Shown: in pieces, positions 1 to 4,024 of the stretch
How positions within the stretch are numbered: position 1 is the stretch's first letter
How the letters are laid out: each line of letters begins with the position of its first letter
Assembly (NCBI GenBank): GCA_002689565.1
Contig: NZGQ01000102.1
Location: 1 to 5,489, forward strand
Direction: 5' to 3'
Source: Methanobacteriota archaeon
GTDB taxonomy: Archaea > Thermoplasmatota > Poseidoniia > Poseidoniales > Poseidoniaceae
Length of the DNA: 5,489 nt
Translations under genes and position numbers: made by a program
Notes under the pieces: model-generated
Told to the model about the DNA's origin: nothing
The model's input: the letters and a program-made list of their open reading frames with translations, nothing else
Databases searched by the model: none

Positions 1-975
1 CAAAATATCTTTCTTTTGACCAGATAAATCCCAACCATTTCTTGTTGACTTAAACTTTATCTTAAATTTCTTTTCAGCTTTTTCGATTCCATCAACTGTG
101 TGATCAATATCAATTGTAGCTCTACCCCTACCAGCTTTAAGTTTACCTTCAACAATTGAAATAGTTACATCTTCTTCGAGTTCAACTTCTTCCTTGACTT
201 CGGTAGACTTTACAATCTTAGTGTCACCAGCGGCATTGTCCTGTGGTCGTTTACCAGACTTAGGTGTAGTTCCACCCTGTGCCTTGAAAGTCTTATCGTG
301 ACCATCTTCTTCGTTGTCTTCAATCTTCTTGTCAGACTTCTTATGTGCCGCAGTGAATTCTTTTGCCTTCGGAGAATCCTTAGAGTCAATCTCTTCACCC
401 TTATCGGTAGCACCTTTTACACTTTTCTTTGCGGCAGATTCCCACATCTTGAGTAGGTCAGTAGTCGCATCAGTCAGATCAAGGTCTTCACCGATCTTAG
501 AGATTTCAGCAGTCTTGGCATTAGATGCAACTTTCTTCTTGTCATCTTTCTTCCCTGCAACTTTGGGTGCTTCCTTCTCTTCTTCGTCATCACCCTCATC
601 TTCTTCTTCGTTCTTAGCAGGTTTCTTACCACCGTCAATCGCATCGTCAGTTGCTTTGCGTTTCTTGTGAAGATACTCGTCAGACGAATCAACATCTCCA
701 TCATTGTCGATGTCTTTGTCTTTACGGTCTTTGAATTTCTTATCGTTTTCTGCGTCATCAACAGGGTCGAGTTTCTTCTTCTCTGCTAGTTCCCAACCTT
801 TCTTGAGGTATTCTTTCTCTTTTGACTTATCGATTACAATTGTCTTACCACCTTTCTGAACCATAGAGTCCTTCTTGGGGTCTTTCATTTGTCTTGCTTC
901 GTCAATCTCTAACGACTCACCGAGGATGACTTGGTTGTAGGCATCCATTAATGATTTCATATCTTTTCTTTGCAT
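1..975 (-). CDS. Charged modular putative head-internal protein, C-terminus beyond window
   Basis: The frame is open for 325 codons from ATG 975-973 to the window edge, so the C-terminus is missing. The start is supported by AGGAGA seven bases upstream. The protein is very rich in Lys, Asp and Glu and has no membrane segment. In order: a short N-terminus ending in I24-D-E26|A27, which matches the T4 gp21 prohead protease rule exactly; a small module ending GGKTIVID...KKGWELAEK (about 42-66); an EF-hand/dockerin-like loop at 88-99 (D88-x-D90-x-D92-G93-x-V95-D96-x-x-D99); a long acidic/Lys linker (about 115-150); a middle part with LLKMWESAAKK (174-184); then LEE|D (266-269) and I274-V-E276|G277, a second exact gp21-like site, followed by an alpha/beta module (about 284-325) ending SGQKKDIL. 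Similar modules recur, from memory, in hypothetical structural proteins of marine T4-like phages. The role as a prohead scaffold or internal protein is inferred. It lies 10 bases after the coiled-coil gene and probably shares its late promoter. Confidence 0.85.
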   Translation of the reverse strand, partial: MQRKDMKSLMDAYNQVILGESLEIDEARQMKDPKKDSMVQKGGKTIVIDKSKEKEYLKKGWELAEKKKLDPVDDAENDKKFKDRKDKDIDNDGDVDSSDEYLHKKRKATDDAIDGGKKPAKNEEEDEGDDEEEKEAPKVAGKKDDKKKVASNAKTAEISKIGEDLDLTDATTDLLKMWESAAKKSVKGATDKGEEIDSKDSPKAKEFTAAHKKSDKKIEDNEEDGHDKTFKAQGGTTPKSGKRPQDNAAGDTKIVKSTEVKEEVELEEDVTISIVEGKLKAGRGRATIDIDHTVDGIEKAEKKFKIKFKSTRNGWDLSGQKKDIL

Positions 976-981
976 GGTTGT

Positions 982-987
982 TCTCCT
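982..987 (-). promoter_or_regulatory. Strong Shine-Dalgarno for the gene at 975-1
   Basis: On the minus strand the sequence reads TAGGAGAACAACC then ATG. AGGAGA is a near-perfect ribosome binding site seven bases before the ATG. It starts inside the TAG stop codon of the upstream gene (988-986), so termination and re-initiation are physically linked. This fixes the start at 975. Confidence 0.85.
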
Positions 988-1318
988 ACATCCACAAATA
1001 ATTAACGAGACCTGCGACTATCGCTGCCCCTATTAGATATACAACTTTGTTGATAATTGCAACAGTATGGGCATTATCATCCACCTTTTTCTCGATCTCA
1101 TCTAACTTCTGAGAGAACCTGTTCATTCTCTCGTATTGATTTTGATTGTTCTTCTCCATTGCCATCATCTTCTCTTCTACACGAGCAAGTGCAACTAATG
1201 CCTCTGCAAGTTTATCAATCTTTACTTCTAAACGATCAAATCTTACGGTAGAGTCTGCCTCTAACCTCGCAAGTTTGACTGCTTGTGTCTCTTTAGTTGC
1301 CATGCTCGTGTTACCCAT
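986..1318 (-). CDS. Coiled-coil protein with C-terminal membrane anchor (XhlA/holin-like candidate)
   Basis: 110 residues. Residues about 12-84 form a long amphipathic, charged helix with heptad-like hydrophobic spacing (LARLEAD, FDRLEVKIDKLAEAL, KLDEIEKKV), predicted as a coiled coil. Residues 91-109 are one hydrophobic helix (VVYLIGAAIVAGLVNYLW), leaving almost nothing beyond it. The layout is therefore tail-anchored, with the helix in the cytoplasm and the C-terminus in the membrane. This is the layout of the XhlA-type haemolysin/holin accessory proteins of phages, but I see no signature that proves the family, and a virion or membrane-associated role is possible. The first gene downstream of a T4-type late box, it has a very short leader without a convincing Shine-Dalgarno. 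A second ATG at 1303-1301 (MATKE) is an alternative start. Existence of the gene is well supported; the function is a guess. Confidence 0.85.
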   Translation of the reverse strand: MGNTSMATKETQAVKLARLEADSTVRFDRLEVKIDKLAEALVALARVEEKMMAMEKNNQNQYERMNRFSQKLDEIEKKVDDNAHTVAIINKVVYLIGAAIVAGLVNYLWM

Positions 1319-1332
1319 TAAATTTAGATTAT

Positions 1333-1350
1333 AGTCTTATTTATAAGACT
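1333..1350. repeat. 18-bp palindrome enclosing the late promoter box
   Basis: AGTCTTAT and ATAAGACT form perfect 8-bp arms around a 2-base centre, in the only real intergenic gap of the window. On the minus strand the palindrome contains the whole TATAAATA box. It may be chance symmetry around the box, a protein-binding dyad or a weak RNA hairpin. No T-run follows it on the minus strand, so it is a poor terminator candidate for the cupin gene. Confidence 0.7.
1338..1345 (-). promoter_or_regulatory. T4-type late promoter box
   Basis: The minus strand carries TATAAATA, the exact octamer of T4 late promoters, which are recognised by the phage sigma gp55 with co-activator gp33 and the sliding clamp. 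By the T4 spacing, transcription would start about six bases after the box, near 1332. This gives a leader of only about 14 bases before the ATG at 1318. The box lies in the 40-base gap between the cupin-like gene and the coiled-coil gene, where a promoter is expected. An exact octamer in the one intergenic gap, on the right strand, makes chance unlikely. Activity is inferred. Confidence 0.75.
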
Positions 1351-1358
1351 TTAATTCT

Positions 1359-1622
1359 TTATTCGTAAATTCGTACAACAAGATCACCTGTTCCTTTGAT
1401 GATTCGATGGTACTCCATTTTGTCTATACTGTAACTATGCCCTTCAAGCAAATCTTTAGGTTCTTCATTATCTAGTTGTAACTGCCAACCAACCCCTTCG
1501 AGGACAATGAGAGTTCGGTCTTTCTTGTCTCTATGCCAGATCAAATCTTCTTCGTTGACACTATCCCTAAAAACCCTAATCTTACCATTACGAACCTTTA
1601 ACTCCAAATAAGGTTTTACCAA
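1359..1622 (-). CDS. Small cupin-like protein, TTG start
   Basis: 87 residues, all-beta in character, with a pattern suggesting a single cupin (RmlC-like) barrel. W29-H30-R-D32 is followed by the core strand IVLEGVGWQLQL (39-50), a turn with the strand LLEGHSYSI (58-66), then Y71-H72-R and the last strand GDLVVRIYE. H30, D32, E42 and H72 could be metal ligands, but the canonical two-motif cupin signature is only partly present. Similar short proteins are, from memory, common in marine T4-like phages and have no known function. The start is TTG at 1622-1620, because there is no in-frame ATG or GTG near the N-terminus and GGAGGA lies eight bases upstream. The gene overlaps the upstream gene by 7 bases, which implies translational coupling. 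It is the last gene before the late promoter gap. Confidence 0.85.
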   Translation of the reverse strand: MVKPYLELKVRNGKIRVFRDSVNEEDLIWHRDKKDRTLIVLEGVGWQLQLDNEEPKDLLEGHSYSIDKMEYHRIIKGTGDLVVRIYE

Positions 1623-2125
1623 AAGAATGATCCTCCACCAGAGAGTCCTAGTTGTTTCGCATACCGAGGCAGTCTACACGCCCAGTATCTTGCTGTGGTC
1701 TTATCATTTGCTTGATCACATTTGTGACGAGCGGCAAATGACTTCCGTGCCTTCGGGTCATTCAACTTAACTTTGAGTCCAGTTGTATCACCCCAAGATA
1801 TTTTCTTTATATTACCAGTCGATGGGTCTTTGACATACACATAGTACTTCTTTGACCCACCCTTCTTTGGTTTGTTTAGTTCAGGTTGTTTCTCTTCAAA
1901 GATACAATCCAGTGCAACATCCTCACCATTGAACTGTGCGAACTCACCAAGATTGGATTCCATGATCTCAATCTCGGTTGGGTCGATTTCTAGTTCACCA
2001 TTGTGATACTGTTCACGCAAGTCTCTCCAATACTGGAAATACTTCTCAGAACCAACCCGATAGAGGTTATTCTCTACCAGACCAGATTCAGAACCACAAC
2101 TACAGTGTTCGTTGAATGATTTCAC
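1616..2125 (-). CDS. Two-module hypothetical phage protein with conserved RHKC...YWAC C-terminus
   Basis: 169 residues from a GTG start at 2125-2123, overlapping the TAG stop of the upstream gene by one base. The N-terminus MKSFNEHCSC resembles the MKT/SxxE start of T4 internal head proteins but lacks a clear I/L-x-E|A/G site. Module 1 (about 20-78) holds YRVGSEKYFQYWRDLREQY, then LGEFAQFNGEDVALDCIFEE. Module 2 (about 82-169) holds LNKPKKGGSKKYYVYVKD, KKISWGD, DPKARKSFAARHKC, TTARYWACRLPRYAK and a Gly/aromatic end GGGSFFW. H124, C126 and C140 could form part of a metal site. From memory, module 2 recurs widely as a C-terminal unit in marine T4-like phages; no function is known to me. No membrane segment or signal peptide is seen. 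Its 3' end carries the ribosome binding site of the next gene. Confidence 0.88.
   Translation of the reverse strand: MKSFNEHCSCGSESGLVENNLYRVGSEKYFQYWRDLREQYHNGELEIDPTEIEIMESNLGEFAQFNGEDVALDCIFEEKQPELNKPKKGGSKKYYVYVKDPSTGNIKKISWGDTTGLKVKLNDPKARKSFAARHKCDQANDKTTARYWACRLPRYAKQLGLSGGGSFFW
1631..1636 (-). promoter_or_regulatory. Shine-Dalgarno deciding the TTG start of the cupin-like gene
   Basis: GGAGGA on the minus strand lies eight bases before TTG 1622-1620. It sits inside the last codons of the upstream gene, in the Gly-Gly-Gly-Ser part of its C-terminus (GGSFFW). The strong site compensates for a weak initiation codon and supports TTG over later in-frame candidates. Confidence 0.75.
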
Positions 2126-3780
2126 TACCTACCCATCTTCTTCAACAAACCTTGAATCGTCTTCAAGTCCTTAGAAATTACTTTCTGGAACTTTGCCTTG
2201 TCCGTTGGTTTCTTCAAGGTGTTAAACATCTTGACGATCATCTTGGCATCGTCTTGAGAAATCTTACCTTTCTTACCTCGTTCAAATTCGATGTCTCCAC
2301 CCTTGGGTAGATCAGATGCCTTACGGATTTGCATCAGAACATTCTTAGATGCCGCTTTACGATCATCGTCACTCGCAGTGTAGTCATCTACATCGGCAGG
2401 GTCAACACCTCGTTTGCCCATAGAACGCATCGCATCTCGTTTTGCACGAGCATTCTCCATATGGGTGTCTAGATCAAACGATTCATTTTTACCATACTGC
2501 TTCTTGAGTCTTTCGTGCTCTGCCTTACGGTCTTTTGCTCGTTTATCTAAGTCCAGTCCACCCTTCTTGAGTTTAGCACGGAGTCGGTCATGTGCAGAAC
2601 CTTCTTCTACAGACTCAATGTACATATTCAACTCATACCGTTTGTTGTCTAGGTTTGCAACCTGTACATGAAGTTTCTGTTTCTTGTTGGTATCTAGGAT
2701 ATACTTATTAGTCTTACCACTGGATGGTCTCTTCGGCCCCATTGCCACCTTGTGGTCAACATCGTCTTTGTCTACGATGAAACCTTTCTTCTTTGCGTGT
2801 GCGTATGCGTGTTGCATTGCACCAGAGAAGTCACGGTGATAGAGTTCGTAACCAGACGAGGACTTTGCTTCTTCAAGTCCTTCACGAGCAACTAACTTCC
2901 AACCCTGTCTCTTCATTTTATCAGCAGTCTTACCATCCACCTTACGAGTATATGTACCCTTCTTCATGGTGTAGTTCTCTGCACCTTCTTCTAGTTCTTC
3001 TTTTTTACTCTTGCCATGAGTTTTCTTTTTGAGGTCTGCAATTGACTTTTTAAGATTTTTCCTAACCTCTGGATTTTTAGATGAACCACCTATTTTAGCA
3101 TATGGATTAGATGCTTCGTTGATTTTTTTCTTTGCGTAGGCAATTGCCATCTTAGGGCCTTTCGCTGCAGTGACATTATCGGTGTCTTTCTCGTCAGTGT
3201 CCCAGAACATATTATGCATTTGTGTGCGTTCTTTTGCACTTGCAGACTTCATAAACTTGTTCAGAATTTTAGCATCTGCATTAGATAATTTATATGCCAC
3301 CTTGTCATCAGAACTTCTATGTTTACCTACTTGGTGTATAGTGTTACCTTTATATGTCTTACTCACACCTTCTTCTAGTTCAACCGACTCGTTTGCCTTC
3401 TTCATTGCCTTTGAAACAGCATCAGGTTTTTTGCGTTTAACCATTGCAACAAACTTTTGTAAAAGACTTTGATCTTCTTTACTAGGTTTGAATCCTTTCT
3501 TTGCAGATTTTGTCTTCAACTGTTTTAGGTCATCTGCCATTGCTTTTCCTGCCATGACATAAAATGGTGCAAGTGCGAGAAGCATTGAACCAAAGATTGC
3601 GGTTGACACATCTTCTTTGATTTCTGGTTTCTCGTGGGTGTAACCCATCTTGTCCATCTTCACATGGTCTGCGTAGGTGTCTGCCTTATAACCTTTCCCA
3701 GTCTTGGGGTCATACATCATGTGTGGTTTGAAGTCTTCCTCACCTTTACATTCTGAAAGTATTTCTTTTATAGTTTTCAT
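2125..3780 (-). CDS. Putative head-packaged modular polyprotein with prohead-protease-like sites
   Basis: 551 residues, Lys/Asp/Glu-rich. The start is ATG 3780, one base after the stop of the preceding gene, with AAGGAT 10 bases upstream. The N-terminus MKTIKEILSE|C resembles the capsid-targeting peptide of T4 internal proteins (MKTYQEFIAE|A). Module A (20-50) has MYDPKTGKGYKAD and MGYTHEKPE. A hydrophobic helix spans about 58-78. Sites matching I/L-x-E|A/G occur at LEE137|G, INE222|A, LEE265|G and LEE304|A, with the variant VEE393|G, and each falls between recognisable modules. Module B (138-222) has NMFWDTDEKDTDN. Module C (223-265) is short and basic. Module D (266-304) has GTYTRKVDG and QGWKLVARE. 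Module E (305-390) has SGYELYHRDFSGAMQHAYAH and VQVANLDNKRYELNMYIE. Module F (394-551) has a basic helix, GVDPADVDD and a helical end. From memory, E and F recur in marine phages. Cleavage into fragments of about 127, 85, 43, 39, 89 and 158 residues is inferred. Confidence 0.88.
   Translation of the reverse strand: MKTIKEILSECKGEEDFKPHMMYDPKTGKGYKADTYADHVKMDKMGYTHEKPEIKEDVSTAIFGSMLLALAPFYVMAGKAMADDLKQLKTKSAKKGFKPSKEDQSLLQKFVAMVKRKKPDAVSKAMKKANESVELEEGVSKTYKGNTIHQVGKHRSSDDKVAYKLSNADAKILNKFMKSASAKERTQMHNMFWDTDEKDTDNVTAAKGPKMAIAYAKKKINEASNPYAKIGGSSKNPEVRKNLKKSIADLKKKTHGKSKKEELEEGAENYTMKKGTYTRKVDGKTADKMKRQGWKLVAREGLEEAKSSSGYELYHRDFSGAMQHAYAHAKKKGFIVDKDDVDHKVAMGPKRPSSGKTNKYILDTNKKQKLHVQVANLDNKRYELNMYIESVEEGSAHDRLRAKLKKGGLDLDKRAKDRKAEHERLKKQYGKNESFDLDTHMENARAKRDAMRSMGKRGVDPADVDDYTASDDDRKAASKNVLMQIRKASDLPKGGDIEFERGKKGKISQDDAKMIVKMFNTLKKPTDKAKFQKVISKDLKTIQGLLKKMGR
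2983..2997 (-). repeat. 15-bp direct repeat at a module border, copy 1
   Basis: The same 15 bases (plus-strand ACCTTCTTCTAGTTC) occur here and at 3367-3381. Both copies encode Glu-Leu-Glu-Glu-Gly with identical codons, the putative protease linker before modules D and B of the 551-residue protein. Identity at the third positions, including the CTA leucine, goes beyond what the shared peptide requires. This suggests a duplicated or recombining linker. Confidence 0.7.
3367..3381 (-). repeat. 15-bp direct repeat at a module border, copy 2
   Basis: This is the second exact copy of the linker described at 2983-2997. It encodes the LEE|G site between residues 137 and 138 of the 551-residue protein. 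The copies are 384 bases apart, in frame, so recombination between them would delete modules B and C cleanly. Confidence 0.7.
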
Positions 3781-3781
3781 G

Positions 3782-4024
3782 TTATGCTAAATCCTTATCG
3801 TGGTTCAAACCACCCTTTTTCTTTTTGACTATGAACGCATTTACTCGTGCGTATCCCCATTGTTGTGGTGTAGTGCCTGGCCTATGACCAGTCTTCCATG
3901 CGGCAACACCACGGTTATAAACCTTCCTTAATGTACCGAGAGAGATACCAGACTTCTTTGCTTTGTCTGCCAATGCACCCTCTGTGAGTTCACCTTGACG
4001 TTTTGTTAATACCATCTTTAACAT
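3782..4024 (-). CDS. Small DUF5824-like module protein
   Basis: 80 residues from ATG 4024-4022, which overlaps the stop of the upstream gene by one base (TAATG). A weak AGGG lies about 10 bases upstream. Nearly the whole protein is one module: K21-AKKSGISLGTLRKVYNRGV, AAWKTGHRPG, PQQWGYARVNAFI, then a Lys-rich tail. The Gly-x-x-x-x-x-Leu-lys-x-Val-Tyr-x-Arg-Gly ... Trp ... Gln-Trp-x-x-x-Arg-Val-Asn pattern is what I recall for DUF5824, a domain of unknown function in phage structural and polyvalent proteins; the family number is from memory. It starts MLKMVLTKRQGELTE|GALADK, and L13-T-E15|G16 matches the T4 gp21 cleavage rule. The first 15 residues may therefore be a removable targeting peptide. 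A second in-frame ATG four codons in has no better ribosome site. It is probably a free-standing version of a unit that elsewhere sits within polyproteins. Confidence 0.85.
   Translation of the reverse strand: MLKMVLTKRQGELTEGALADKAKKSGISLGTLRKVYNRGVAAWKTGHRPGTTPQQWGYARVNAFIVKKKKGGLNHDKDLA
3791..3796 (-). promoter_or_regulatory. Shine-Dalgarno of the 551-residue polyprotein gene
   Basis: AAGGAT on the minus strand lies 10 bases before ATG 3780-3778, within the last codons of the DUF5824-like gene. The next gene starts one base after that gene's TAA, so this site supports coupled translation and the chosen start. Confidence 0.6.

Noticed and set aside
314..670. Plus-strand open frame of 118 codons
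   Set aside because: It is antisense to the continuous charged minus-strand gene. Its Ser/Phe-rich product is the mirror of Lys/Glu/Asp codons, and it has no ribosome site.
474..761. Minus-strand open frame of 95 codons
   Set aside because: It is a shifted-frame shadow of the 975-1 gene; Lys-rich repeats such as AAGAAGAAA keep alternative frames open.
1333..1350. Palindrome as a rho-independent terminator of the cupin-like gene
   Set aside because: The stem is AT-rich and short, no T-run follows on the minus strand, and the promoter box accounts for the sequence better.
3287..3294. TATAAATT on the minus strand, close to the late promoter octamer
   Set aside because: It has one mismatch and lies deep inside the 551-residue coding region with no gene start nearby; it is explained by Tyr-Lys-Leu codons.
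2866..3381. Repeated TTCTTC-rich tracts as a CRISPR or tandem repeat array
   Set aside because: These are Glu/Lys codon runs of varying length and spacing within coding sequence; there are no regular spacers, and only the 15-bp linker repeats exactly.
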